NCBI GenBank assembly: GCA_946407065.1
Contig: CAMJMQ010000020.1
Coordinates: forward strand, 1-49,333
Direction of reading: 5' to 3'
Source of the DNA: an uncultured Clostridia bacterium
Lineage (GTDB): Bacteria > Bacillota > Clostridia > Oscillospirales > Acutalibacteraceae
Length of the DNA: 49,333 nucleotides
Below the pieces are notes generated by a model, which saw only the letters and a list, made by a program, of their open reading frames with translations, ran no database searches and had not been told where the DNA came from. The translations under genes were made by a program, and so were the position numbers. Positions within the stretch are counted from its first letter, which is position 1; each line of letters starts with the position of its first letter. This document shows, piece by piece, positions 1 to 8,218 of the stretch.

Positions 1-15
1 ATGAATAATTAACAA

Positions 16-410
16 ACCTCCGATCATTGGTGATCGGGGTGGTATGTAGGGGAGGCGTCTCCGCCGAGGAATGCTCCTCCCGAAAACCATTCCGTCCAAC
101 GCCACCTACCGCGAAGCAAATCGATTCTTCCGTAGGGTACGGCATTTATGACGTACCGAGAATGCCGGGCGTTTCCGTTATCGAAAACGCGAGATAGGAA
201 ACAAACATTTCTGCCATGCGGACGAGCAATGCTCGCCCCTACGGTAGCGAGCCGCTTCCTCAACCGACGTGGTGCGTGATCCAACGCCCTACCGCGGTAC
301 GTCGGCAAGCGCCGTACCCTACAACCCTGTGTAACCTGTGCTGTTGGGGCTGACACTTGACACGCGTGTTCCAATGCCGACCCCTACAGTGTATCGCTTC
401 TAACTCCTCG
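16..410. repeat. Cluster of GTAGGG palindromic repeat elements
   Basis: This gene-free stretch is built from short palindromes of one dispersed family. Units begin GTAGGG, fold on themselves and often continue into CCGAAAAC or CCGTT. They occur in both orientations, at about 48-80, 131-165, 220-245, 283-325 and 335-390. A separate hairpin (ACCTCCGATC pairing with GATCGGGGTGG) opens the stretch and resembles the one at 49164-49200 near the other end of the window. A minus-strand open frame of 116 codons here is made only of repeat units and is not believed to be a gene. Confidence 0.75.
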
Positions 411-511
411 CAGTAGCTCTCAGCCAATCAGCGTTCGCAAGTATGCTCCGCTTCTTGGGAGAGCCTTGCATGGGTGCTGTATGCCAAATCAAAGATTTGG
501 ACAGCACCTCA
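411..511. repeat. ~100-bp dispersed repeat, copy 1 (CA-flanked)
   Basis: About 100 bp running from GTAGCTCTCAGCC to GACAGCACCT, flanked by CA on both sides. It is closely similar to 16519-16617, where the copy interrupts another repeat. The right half folds into a hairpin (TGCTGT..CCAAATC / GATTTGG..ACAGCA). Downstream, 512-545 is a run of CTCCTAA-type tandem repeats. Seen directly; its mobility is inferred. Confidence 0.7.
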
Positions 512-587
512 ACTCCTAACTCCTAACTCCTCACTCCTCCTTTCACACCCTCCCTCCTCCCGCATAAACTATCACGAGGTGATCGTG

Positions 588-1232
588 ATGCTGTGCCGCA
601 AAAAGCCAAGCCCTGTCCGACGCAAACTCCGCAAAGTTACCGCTATGCTTTTGGCGATCCTGATCCTGTTGACCGTCTATGTCGAACTGGCGGTCAAGCA
701 CCAGCTCCGCGACGTCGTCATCCGCGATATGCAAACGCTGTGTGAACAGGCGGTCACGATGGCGGTGGACGACTATCTGGAGGAGCACGCGGATAGGGGG
801 AACAGGATGTGCGACATCACCTACGATAACGGCTCTGTCGCCGCGATCTCCACCAACGCTGCCTTCGTCAACGCCGCCAAAACCTACATCACCGGGCACG
901 CGCAGGACTATATCGACAGCCTGTCCCACACACAGGGCATCAGCGTGCGGCTCGGCACCTTTACAGGATTGGTATTCCTGTCGAATCTCGGCCCCGATAT
1001 CCCCTTTTCCGTCGACAGCACCCAGACCGTTTCCTGCGAGTTCCAAAGCTCCTTTGAGTCGGCAGGCATCAACCAGACGATCCATCATATCACCATCACG
1101 GTGTATGTTGACCTCTTGATCTACGGCCCGATCCGGATAGGGGAGACCGTGAGCACGGAATCGTCCTTTGAGATCGCCCAGACCGTCATCGTCGGCACGG
1201 TGCCGTCCTACAGCGGCGTGGTATCATATTGA
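588..1232 (+). CDS. yunB: Sporulation protein YunB
   Basis: A 214-aa protein. The start at 588 is chosen because GAGGTGAT lies 6 nt upstream and the protein then opens with a basic stretch (LCRKKPSPVRRKLRK) and one membrane helix (about residues 16-32). The extracytoplasmic part carries the YunB signature: an N-terminal segment on regulation of activation by mother-cell position is not visible, but the LGTFTGLVFLSNLGPDIPF block and the C-terminal VDLLIYGPIRIGETV block match the family as I know it. YunB is made in the mother cell during sporulation; its biochemical role is not established. It stands alone, with repeat DNA upstream and the miaB promoter 54 nt downstream. The assignment is from remembered family motifs. 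Confidence 0.85.
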   Translation: MLCRKKPSPVRRKLRKVTAMLLAILILLTVYVELAVKHQLRDVVIRDMQTLCEQAVTMAVDDYLEEHADRGNRMCDITYDNGSVAAISTNAAFVNAAKTYITGHAQDYIDSLSHTQGISVRLGTFTGLVFLSNLGPDIPFSVDSTQTVSCEFQSSFESAGINQTIHHITITVYVDLLIYGPIRIGETVSTESSFEIAQTVIVGTVPSYSGVVSY

Positions 1233-1285
1233 TATTTTGATGATACATCTTCATTACAGTATCCCAATATTTTGCGTGAAAACGC

Positions 1286-1314
1286 TTGAAAAGGCGGATA
1301 TCTTGTGCTATAAT
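1286..1314 (+). promoter_or_regulatory. Sigma-A-type promoter for miaB
   Basis: TTGAAA at 1286-1291, a 17-bp spacer, then TATAAT at 1309-1314, preceded by TGC (extended -10). Predicted transcription start is near 1321, giving a leader of only about 20 nt before the miaB start at 1341. Confidence 0.8.
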
Positions 1315-1340
1315 ACTACGGATAATAGGATTACTGTAAA

Positions 1341-2759
1341 ATGGAGGAATATGGCTTGTCCGAAACCGTCAAGATGTCTGACAGTCAAATTGAATATCTG
1401 AATCTGACCGCCGAGCTGATGAGCATCCGCAAGCGCGGAGACGTTCCCTTGGCGTATGTCCGCACCTACGGCTGTCAGCAGAATGTCGCCGACAGCGAGC
1501 GTATCAAGGGTATGCTCAGTAAGGCGGGCTACCGCTTCACCGAGAATGTGGAGGAAGCGGACTTCATCCTGTTCAACACCTGCGCGGTACGCGAACATGC
1601 CGAGGACAGGGTGTTCGGCAACGTCGGCGCGCTGAAAAAGCTCAAGCACCGCCATCCGCAGATCCTGATTGCGCTGTGCGGCTGTATGATGGAGCAGGAG
1701 CATGTTGCTAAACGGATCCACGACAGTTTTCCGTTCGTCGGACTGGTATTCGGCACCCACTGTATGCACGAGTTCCCTGAACTGCTCTATAAAAGTCTCG
1801 TGGACGGCTCCCGCGTATTCGTCCGTGATAACGACGACAAAAAGGTCTATGAGGGCATCCCGACCTGCCGTGACGGCAAGTTCAAGGGATGGCTGCCGAT
1901 CATGTACGGCTGTGACAACTTCTGCACCTACTGCATCGTGCCCTATGTGCGCGGCAGAGAGCGCAGCCGACAGCCCGAGATCATCATTGCGGAAGCGAGG
2001 GAAATGATCGAGCAGGGCTACAAGGATATCACACTCCTCGGACAGAACGTCAACAGCTACGGTAAGGGGCTCGAGCCGCGCCCGACCTTCGCTCAGCTGA
2101 TCGGAGAGATCGACAAGATCCCCGGCGATTACTGGCTGCGCTTCATGACCTCGCACCCCAAGGACTGCACCCGCGAGCTGATCGACACCATCGCCGAGAG
2201 CGAGCATATCTCGCTCCACCTGCACCTGCCGTTCCAGTCGGGCTCCGACAGGGTATTAAAGGCGATGAACCGCCACTATGACCGCGCAAAGTACCTCGAT
2301 ATCGTGAACTACGCCAAAGAGCGCATCCCCGATGTATCCCTCACCTCCGACGTCATCGTCGGCTTCCCCGGCGAGACCTATGAGGATTTTCAAGAGACCC
2401 TGTCCCTGATCCGCGAGGTGGGCTTCACCTCGCTGTTCACCTTCATCTTCTCACCCCGCACCGGTACCCCTGCCGCCAAGATGGACGACCCGATCTCCGA
2501 TGAAGAGAAGGGCAAGTGGTTCCGCGAGCTCTTAGCCGTGCAGGAGGAGATCGCCGCTGAGCGATGCGCCTCCATGGTCGGCAGCGTACAGAAGGTGCTC
2601 GTCGAGGAAAAGGCGAAGAAAGAGGGCAGGCTCTGCGGCAGAACCTCGGGCAACATCATCGTCGAATTCGACGGCGACGACAGTCTGATCGGCGACTTCC
2701 ACAATGTCAGGATCACACAGGCACGCAACTGGATCCTCACCGGTGAGTTGGCAGAATGA
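1341..2759 (+). CDS. miaB: tRNA-2-methylthio-N6-dimethylallyladenosine synthase MiaB
   Basis: A 472-aa radical-SAM methylthiotransferase that adds a methylthio group to i6A37 of tRNAs, using two 4Fe-4S clusters. The auxiliary-cluster cysteines are C45 (YGCQQN), C81 (NTCAV) and C115 (CGCM). The radical-SAM cysteines are C191, C195 and C198 (CDNFCTYC). A TRAM domain occupies the last ~65 residues. Its substrate i6A is made by MiaA, encoded 7 kb downstream in the same cluster. The start at 1341 has only a weak AGGA upstream. An in-frame ATG at 1374 has no visible ribosome site, and an out-of-frame ATG at 1351 opens a 16-codon frame. Identity is secure; the exact start is not. Confidence 0.96.
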   Translation: MEEYGLSETVKMSDSQIEYLNLTAELMSIRKRGDVPLAYVRTYGCQQNVADSERIKGMLSKAGYRFTENVEEADFILFNTCAVREHAEDRVFGNVGALKKLKHRHPQILIALCGCMMEQEHVAKRIHDSFPFVGLVFGTHCMHEFPELLYKSLVDGSRVFVRDNDDKKVYEGIPTCRDGKFKGWLPIMYGCDNFCTYCIVPYVRGRERSRQPEIIIAEAREMIEQGYKDITLLGQNVNSYGKGLEPRPTFAQLIGEIDKIPGDYWLRFMTSHPKDCTRELIDTIAESEHISLHLHLPFQSGSDRVLKAMNRHYDRAKYLDIVNYAKERIPDVSLTSDVIVGFPGETYEDFQETLSLIREVGFTSLFTFIFSPRTGTPAAKMDDPISDEEKGKWFRELLAVQEEIAAERCASMVGSVQKVLVEEKAKKEGRLCGRTSGNIIVEFDGDDSLIGDFHNVRITQARNWILTGELAE

Positions 2760-2761
2760 TT

Positions 2762-2792
2762 TGTAGGGTACGGCGCTTGCCGACGTACCGCA
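2762..2792. repeat. GTAGGG palindromic repeat
   Basis: One GTAGGGTACGG...CCGACGTACCGC hairpin unit just after miaB. It is the same family as the clusters at both ends of the window. Confidence 0.7.
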
Positions 2793-2835
2793 AACCAACA
2801 ATACACCGATAATAATTCTAAAGGAGAAATATAAA

Positions 2836-3243
2836 ATGGCAGACGTAATTGCATTAGCAAGACAGCTTGGACACGCGATCCAGGAACAGGAAGAGTATAA
2901 AACCATCATGACCGCCAAGGACGCGGCTGATAACGACGAGAGTTTACAGGCGCTGATCACCGAATTCAACGTCAAGCGTGTCGCGATCAACGCCGAGGCG
3001 TGCAAGACCGACCGCGATGACGAGACCCTCAAAAAGCTCAATGAGGAGATGCGCACCGCGTACTCCGACATCATGAGCAACGAGCATATGAAGGCGTATA
3101 ACGACGCAAAGCAGGCGTTCGACAAGGTGCTCCAGCGTGTGCTCGCGATCGTCCAGCAGAGCGCCGACGGTCAGGACCCCGACACCACCGATTTTAGTGA
3201 GGACTGCACCCACGACTGCTCCACCTGCGGCGGATGCGGGTAA
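2836..3243 (+). CDS. YlbF/YmcA-family protein with Cys-rich tail
   Basis: A 135-aa helical protein of the YlbF/YmcA (Com_YlbF) family, started at 2836 after AAGGAG. In Bacillus, YlbF and YmcA join YaaT in a complex that binds iron-sulfur clusters and steers RNase Y in competence, biofilm formation and sporulation. Here the gene sits between miaB and mutS, as ymcA does in Bacillus. The body (residues ~1-115) is charged alpha-helix. The last 14 residues form a dense cysteine cluster (CTHDCSTCGGCG, 4 Cys), consistent with metal or Fe-S binding; this is inference. Whether it is functionally closer to YlbF or YmcA cannot be told from one sequence. Confidence 0.85.
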   Translation: MADVIALARQLGHAIQEQEEYKTIMTAKDAADNDESLQALITEFNVKRVAINAEACKTDRDDETLKKLNEEMRTAYSDIMSNEHMKAYNDAKQAFDKVLQRVLAIVQQSADGQDPDTTDFSEDCTHDCSTCGGCG

Positions 3244-3244
3244 G

Positions 3245-3265
3245 CGCAAAACTGCGTTTTGCTAA
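3245..3265 (+). terminator. Short hairpin after the YlbF-family gene
   Basis: GCAAAAC, TGC, GTTTTGC forms a 7-bp hairpin 2 nt after the stop. The T-run is inside the stem rather than after it, so its terminator activity is doubtful. After it, 3268-3390 holds AT-rich GAATAATGAA and ACCACTAACC tandem repeats. Confidence 0.35.
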
Positions 3266-3267
3266 AT

Positions 3268-3392
3268 TAAGACTGAATATTGAAGAATGAATAATGAATA
3301 ATGAAGAATGGCGGTTACTCGCTTTGCTCGAACAATTCCATTTTTGGCTACTGACCACTAACCACTAACCACTGACCACTGATCACTAAGAA
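3268..3392. repeat. Tandem GAATAATGAA and CCACTAACCACTGA repeats
   Basis: Low-complexity direct repeats fill the gap between the YlbF-family gene and mutS. A GAAGAATGAATAATG run is followed by GGCGGTTACTCGC and a CCACTAACCACTGACCACT run. The same word set recurs at 6017-6150 and 49123-49163. Confidence 0.65.
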
Positions 3393-3407
3393 AGGAAGTG
3401 AGAAACT

Positions 3408-6011
3408 ATGGCGGAGTTATCTCCGATGATGAAGCAATATTTTCAGATCAAAGAGGAGAACAAGGACAGCATCCTGTTCTTCCGTCTCGGCGATTTCTAT
3501 GAGATGTTTTTCGACGACGCCAAGCTCGCTTCCAAGGAGCTGGAGCTCACCCTCACAGGCCGCGACTGCGGACAGGAGGAGCGCGCGCCGATGTGCGGCG
3601 TGCCCTTCCATTCCGCTGAGAGCTACATCGCCCGACTGGTCGAGAAGGGCTACAAGGTCGCGATCTGCGAGCAGACCGAGGATCCCAAAGCCGCCAAGGG
3701 GCTTGTCAAGCGCGATATCATCCGCGTCATTACCCCCGGCACCGTCATGGAATCCAGTATGCTCGACGAGAGCGAGAACAACTACATCTGCTCGATGTAC
3801 GCTGATAAGCGCTATACCGGCATCGTGTTCTGCGATATCTCCACCGGTCAGCTGTTTGTATCCCGCTTCAAGAGCGACCACAGCTTCTCACAGCTCAAGG
3901 ATCAGATCACCTCATATAACCCCAGGGAGCTGCTGATCTCCGGCAAGCTCGCCCAGAACAAGGTGCTGCACCTGTTCATCAAAGAAAAGCTCCCGAAAGC
4001 CGCGGTGTCCCATCCCGACGAGAGCCGCTGCGGACTGCTTGACTGCACCGCTGTAGTCGAACAGCAATTCAGCAAAGAGAATATCGATAAGATCGCCGAC
4101 TCGAATGAGCTGATCATCGCGCTCGGCGTGCTGATGTCTTATCTCAAAGATACACAGAAAACAGGTCTCGAGCGTATCGACACCATCGAGCTCTACGCCG
4201 AGGACCAGTACATGAAGCTCGATTTCAACACCCGCCGCAATCTGGAGCTCACCCGCACCATGATCGCGAAGGAGAAGAAGCATTCGCTCCTCTGGGTGCT
4301 CGATAAGACCAAGACCGCCATGGGCAAGCGCCTGATGAAGTTCTGGGTTGAGCATCCTTTGATGAATATCACGACGATCTTAAAGCGCCAGAACGCTGTC
4401 GAGGAGCTGGTGAACGATACGGTCAACCGCTTGGAGCTGACCGCGAACCTCACGGGCATCTTCGATATCGAGCGCCTGATGACCAAGATCGTCTACGGCT
4501 CCGCCAACGCGCGTGAGCTGCGCTCGTTGTGTCAGGCGATGACCAACCTGCCCGCGCTCAAAGCGACTCTAGAGCCCTTCAAATCCAAGCTCCTGCACGA
4601 GCTGTACCGTGATATCGACCCGCTCGATGATATGCGCGCGCTGATCGATGAGGCGATCGTGGAGGATCCGCCCTTTTCGGTGCGGGAAGGCGGATTGATC
4701 AAGGAGGGCTACTCCGCGCCGCTGGACGAGCTCAAGCACGACATGAACGACTCCACCTCCCTGCTCGCCCGCATTGAAGCACAGCAAAAGGAGCAGACGG
4801 GGATCCCCAAGCTGAAGGTCGGCTACAACCGCGTCTTCGGCTACTATATCGAGGTCACCAATTCCTACAAGAATCTGGTGCCAGAGCACTACATCCGCAA
4901 GCAGACCTTGACCAACTGCGAGCGCTATATCACGCCCGAGCTCAAAGAGATCGAGAGCCGTATTTTAGGCGCAAAGGAGCGGTCGGTTGCGATCGAATAT
5001 GAGCTGTTCAACGATGTGCGTGAGCAGATCGCACTCAACCTCGACCGGATCGAGCGCACCGCCAAGGCGATCGCCGCGCTGGATGTGCTGGTATCGCTCG
5101 CCAATGTAGCGGCAGACAACCGCTATACCCGCCCCGACGTCACGCAGAATTCGGTCATCCGTCTCAAGGACAGCCGCCATCCCGTGGTGGAGGCGCTGCT
5201 CAGCGACGCGATGTTCGTCCCGAATGACGTCCTGCTTGACAATATCGACAACCGTATCGCGATCATCACCGGTCCCAACATGGCTGGTAAATCGACCTAT
5301 ATGCGCCAGGTCGCGCTGATCGTGCTGATGGCGCAGATGGGCAGCTTCGTGCCCGCGTCCTTCGCTGAGATCGGGCTTGTTGACGCGATCTTTACGCGCG
5401 TCGGCGCTTCCGACGATCTTGCCTCGGGTCAGTCGACCTTTATGGTGGAGATGAACGAGGTCGCCAACATCGTCTCGCACGCCACCTCCAAGAGCCTGTT
5501 GATCCTCGACGAGATCGGCAGAGGCACCTCGACCTACGACGGCATGAGCATCGCCCGCGCGGTGCTGGAGTTCGTCGCCGATAAAAAGAAGCTCGGCGCA
5601 CGCGCCCTGTTCGCGACCCATTACCATGAACTCACGGTGATGGAGGAGCTGCTCGACGGCGTGAAGAACTATAACATCGCCGTCAAAAAACGCGGTGATG
5701 AAATCACCTTTTTGCGCCGTATCGTACCCGGCGGCGCCGATGAAAGCTACGGTGTGGAGGTCGCTAAATTAGCCGGCCTGCCCGACAGCATCATCGAAAG
5801 AGCAAAAGAAATCTTAGCGGAGCTCAACTCATCCGCTCCTCAGGAACATATCACCCGCGAAGTACCCGCGCAGGAGGACAGCCTACAGCTCAGCCTCATG
5901 CCCGACACCGACAGCATGATCCTCAAAAAGCTCCGTGCGGTAGACGTCAACACCCTGACCCCCATCGAGGCGATGAATCTGTTGTACGAATTAAAAGGAA
6001 TGGCGGAGTAA
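3408..6011 (+). CDS. mutS: DNA mismatch repair protein MutS
   Basis: An 867-aa MutS1 that recognises mismatches and small loops and recruits MutL. The N-terminal mismatch-binding domain has the Phe-x-Glu motif region (residues ~25-37, RLGDFYEMF). Connector, lever and clamp domains follow. The C-terminal ATPase has Walker A GPNMAGKSTYMRQ (about 621-633), Walker B LLILDEIGRGTS and the ATHYHEL block. Length is normal for the family. The start is set by AAAGGAAGTGAG 8-15 nt upstream. It is followed, after a repeat-filled gap of 161 bp, by mutL. Confidence 0.97.
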   Translation: MAELSPMMKQYFQIKEENKDSILFFRLGDFYEMFFDDAKLASKELELTLTGRDCGQEERAPMCGVPFHSAESYIARLVEKGYKVAICEQTEDPKAAKGLVKRDIIRVITPGTVMESSMLDESENNYICSMYADKRYTGIVFCDISTGQLFVSRFKSDHSFSQLKDQITSYNPRELLISGKLAQNKVLHLFIKEKLPKAAVSHPDESRCGLLDCTAVVEQQFSKENIDKIADSNELIIALGVLMSYLKDTQKTGLERIDTIELYAEDQYMKLDFNTRRNLELTRTMIAKEKKHSLLWVLDKTKTAMGKRLMKFWVEHPLMNITTILKRQNAVEELVNDTVNRLELTANLTGIFDIERLMTKIVYGSANARELRSLCQAMTNLPALKATLEPFKSKLLHELYRDIDPLDDMRALIDEAIVEDPPFSVREGGLIKEGYSAPLDELKHDMNDSTSLLARIEAQQKEQTGIPKLKVGYNRVFGYYIEVTNSYKNLVPEHYIRKQTLTNCERYITPELKEIESRILGAKERSVAIEYELFNDVREQIALNLDRIERTAKAIAALDVLVSLANVAADNRYTRPDVTQNSVIRLKDSRHPVVEALLSDAMFVPNDVLLDNIDNRIAIITGPNMAGKSTYMRQVALIVLMAQMGSFVPASFAEIGLVDAIFTRVGASDDLASGQSTFMVEMNEVANIVSHATSKSLLILDEIGRGTSTYDGMSIARAVLEFVADKKKLGARALFATHYHELTVMEELLDGVKNYNIAVKKRGDEITFLRRIVPGGADESYGVEVAKLAGLPDSIIERAKEILAELNSSAPQEHITREVPAQEDSLQLSLMPDTDSMILKKLRAVDVNTLTPIEAMNLLYELKGMAE

Positions 6012-6016
6012 AGGAA

Positions 6017-6150
6017 CTGAAAACTTAAAATTGAAAACTGAAAAATGAATAATGGCGGTTTCTCGTTTCACTCGGTCAATTCTATTCGGGTGAGGGCGGA
6101 GCCCTCCGTTCATTATTCATTCTTAAATCTTCAGTTTTCAGTATTCATTA
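6017..6150. repeat. Large imperfect inverted repeat between mutS and mutL
   Basis: The left arm 6017-6054 (CTGAAAACTTAAAATTG..) and right arm 6111-6149 (..CTTCAGTTTTCAGTATTC) are imperfect reverse complements, about 38 bp each. They surround a core with GGCGGTTTCTCG and a GAGGGCGGAGCCCTC hairpin. Transcribed, this would form a long cruciform-like structure between the two repair genes. It belongs to the same low-complexity family as 3268-3392. Confidence 0.65.
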
Positions 6151-6172
6151 ACCTACGAAGGGAGGTCATCTT

Positions 6173-8218
6173 ATGGGAAAGATCAATGTGCTCGATAAGC
6201 ACGTCGCGGAGCTGATCGCGGCGGGCGAGGTCGTCGAGCGCCCTTCTTCCGTTATCAAGGAGCTGGTCGAGAATTCCATCGACGCGGGCGCGACCGCCAT
6301 CACCGTTGAGATCAAAAACGGCGGCGTCACCTTTATGCGCGTCTCCGACAACGGCTCCGGCATCTTAAAGGAGGATATCCGCCCCGCGTTCATCCGTCAC
6401 GCGACCTCCAAGGTAAAAGTTGAGGATGACCTCGACGCGATCGCGACCCTCGGCTTTCGCGGTGAGGCGCTCGCGAGCGTTTCTTCCGTTTCCCACCTCG
6501 AGCTGATCACCAAGGCGCGTGAGGAGGAAGTCGGTACCCGCTATCTGATCGAGGGCGGGGAAGAGGTGCTCTTTGAGGACGCGGGCTGTCCCGACGGCAC
6601 CACCTTCATCATCCGTGATTTGTTCTACAACGTGCCCGCCCGCATGAAGTTCCTCAAAACCGATATGGCGGAGGGCAACGCCGTATCCAATGTCATCGAC
6701 AAGATCGCGCTGTCTCACCCCGAGATCGCGCTTACCTATATCAAAGACTCCAAAAACATCCTGCGTACCGCGGGCGACGGCAAGCTGCTCTCGGCGATCT
6801 ACGCCGTCTACGGCAGGGATTTCACCCGCAAGCTGATCCCTGTGGATTACACCCTCGGCGGCGTGCATGTCACAGGCTTTATCAGCAGTCCCGAGAATGC
6901 CCGCCCCAACCGCAATATGCAGAACTTCTTTATCAATCACCGCTTCGTGATCTGTAAGACCGCGATGGCGGCGATCAGCGAGGCGTGCAAGGGCACTGTC
7001 ATGGTCGGCAAGTTCCCGTCCTGCGTGCTCAACCTCGATATGTCCTTCAACGCGGTGGACGTCAACGTCCATCCCACCAAATTGGAGGTGCGTTTCGTCA
7101 ACGAGCGCCCCGTGTTCGACGCGGTCTATCACGCGGTCAAAACCGCTTTGATGAACTCCGAAAAGCGGGTAGAAGCAAAGCTCGGCAACGACACCACCAA
7201 ACCCATCAAGCGCGTCAATCCCTTCGAGCTGGCGCAAAAGGTGTTCCGTGAACGCGACGAACAATCTGCACGGAATTCGGTTCCAAAAGCCAAGGTAGGG
7301 GAGGGGCTTGCTCCTCCCGAAAAAGCAGTCAACAGTAGATTAGATCCGAAGCGTGAAGAAAAGCGATCCGACGCACTGTTCGCCATGCTCGACGAGCCCG
7401 AGGTCAGCGTACCGAAGATCGACCTGAACCCCAAGGTCGCCGATTCCTCGTCACCCCTTGAAGAACAATACCGTCGGGATATCGCAACAAAACGCGCCGA
7501 AAACGCGCAGGAGCCGATCGCTCCCGACCCTGAGTCGGAACAGCCCGCGCCTGTAGGGGAGGGTCTTGACCCTCCCGCCGATCGATCGGCCGCGGATGTT
7601 CCTGAGGAACCGATTGAGGAACCTCAACCGCTGATCGAGGTGGACGACAACGCCTACCGCTATATCGGCGAGGCGTTCAAAACCTATGTTATTATCGAAA
7701 AGAATCCCCGCGAGCTGCTGCTCATCGACAAGCACGCCGCGCATGAGCGGATCATTTTCGAGAAGCTCAAAAAAGAGAAGGGCAGCGGCTACAGCCAGCT
7801 TTTGCTCACCCCGCTCACCGTTACCCTCAACAAGATCGATTATAACGCTGTCATTGAACACCTCGACGTATTCCGCGAGGCGGGCTTTGACATCGATGAT
7901 TTCGGCAGCGGCAGTATCATCGTGCGTAGTTCACCGCAGTATCTGCCGCTCGAGGATATCGAGCCGTCCGTGATCGAGATGGCGGGATATCTGTCCGAGC
8001 ATAAAAAAGAGATCCGCTCCGAGAAGATGGAGTGGATCTACGCCAACGTATCCTGCCGCGCCGCGATCAAGGGCGGCAACAACAGCACCGAACAGGAGCT
8101 GATCGCGCTCGCCAAGCAGGTGGAGGACGAGGACATCCGTCATTGTCCCCACGGCAGACCCGTGTGCATCGTGCTCAAAAAGCATGAGCTGGAGCGAATG
8201 TTCGGCAGGGTGGAATGA
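6173..8218 (+). CDS. mutL: DNA mismatch repair protein MutL
   Basis: A 681-aa MutL, started at 6173 after GGGAGG. The N-terminal GHKL ATPase shows ELVENSIDAGA, DNGSGI and GFRGEALASVSSV. The C-terminal domain has the endonuclease motif DKHAAHE (about residue 519), then a CRAA block and CPHGRP near the end. This is therefore a nicking MutL, as in bacteria without MutH. The linker (about 340-490) is variable and contains two in-frame dispersed repeats, at codons 375-383 and 461-469, giving VGEGLAPPE and VGEGLDPPA. The gene ends in a 4-nt overlap with miaA (ATGA). Confidence 0.96.
   Translation: MGKINVLDKHVAELIAAGEVVERPSSVIKELVENSIDAGATAITVEIKNGGVTFMRVSDNGSGILKEDIRPAFIRHATSKVKVEDDLDAIATLGFRGEALASVSSVSHLELITKAREEEVGTRYLIEGGEEVLFEDAGCPDGTTFIIRDLFYNVPARMKFLKTDMAEGNAVSNVIDKIALSHPEIALTYIKDSKNILRTAGDGKLLSAIYAVYGRDFTRKLIPVDYTLGGVHVTGFISSPENARPNRNMQNFFINHRFVICKTAMAAISEACKGTVMVGKFPSCVLNLDMSFNAVDVNVHPTKLEVRFVNERPVFDAVYHAVKTALMNSEKRVEAKLGNDTTKPIKRVNPFELAQKVFRERDEQSARNSVPKAKVGEGLAPPEKAVNSRLDPKREEKRSDALFAMLDEPEVSVPKIDLNPKVADSSSPLEEQYRRDIATKRAENAQEPIAPDPESEQPAPVGEGLDPPADRSAADVPEEPIEEPQPLIEVDDNAYRYIGEAFKTYVIIEKNPRELLLIDKHAAHERIIFEKLKKEKGSGYSQLLLTPLTVTLNKIDYNAVIEHLDVFREAGFDIDDFGSGSIIVRSSPQYLPLEDIEPSVIEMAGYLSEHKKEIRSEKMEWIYANVSCRAAIKGGNNSTEQELIALAKQVEDEDIRHCPHGRPVCIVLKKHELERMFGRVE
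7295..7325 (+). repeat. GTAGGG repeat inside mutL, copy A
   Basis: GTAGGGGAGGGGCTTGCTCC followed by TCCCGAAAAAGC, a textbook unit of the dispersed GTAGGG family. It is read in frame as VGEGLAPPEK in the mutL linker. It matches the intergenic copies at 13636, 49202 and 49280 almost base for base. Confidence 0.9.
7552..7578 (+). repeat. GTAGGG repeat inside mutL, copy B
   Basis: A second unit (TGTAGGGGAGGGTCTTGACC then CTCCCG) lies 258 bp downstream in the same reading frame, read as VGEGLDPPA. Loop bases are compensated (GGGTC/GACCC), so the palindrome is preserved. Confidence 0.9.

Noticed and set aside
24..374. Minus-strand open frame of 116 codons at the window start
   Set aside because: It is composed entirely of GTAGGG-family repeat units, has no family features and no convincing ribosome site.
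1351..1401. 16-codon leader peptide overlapping the miaB start
   Set aside because: GGAGG lies only 3 nt before its ATG and nothing suggests attenuation; more likely chance.
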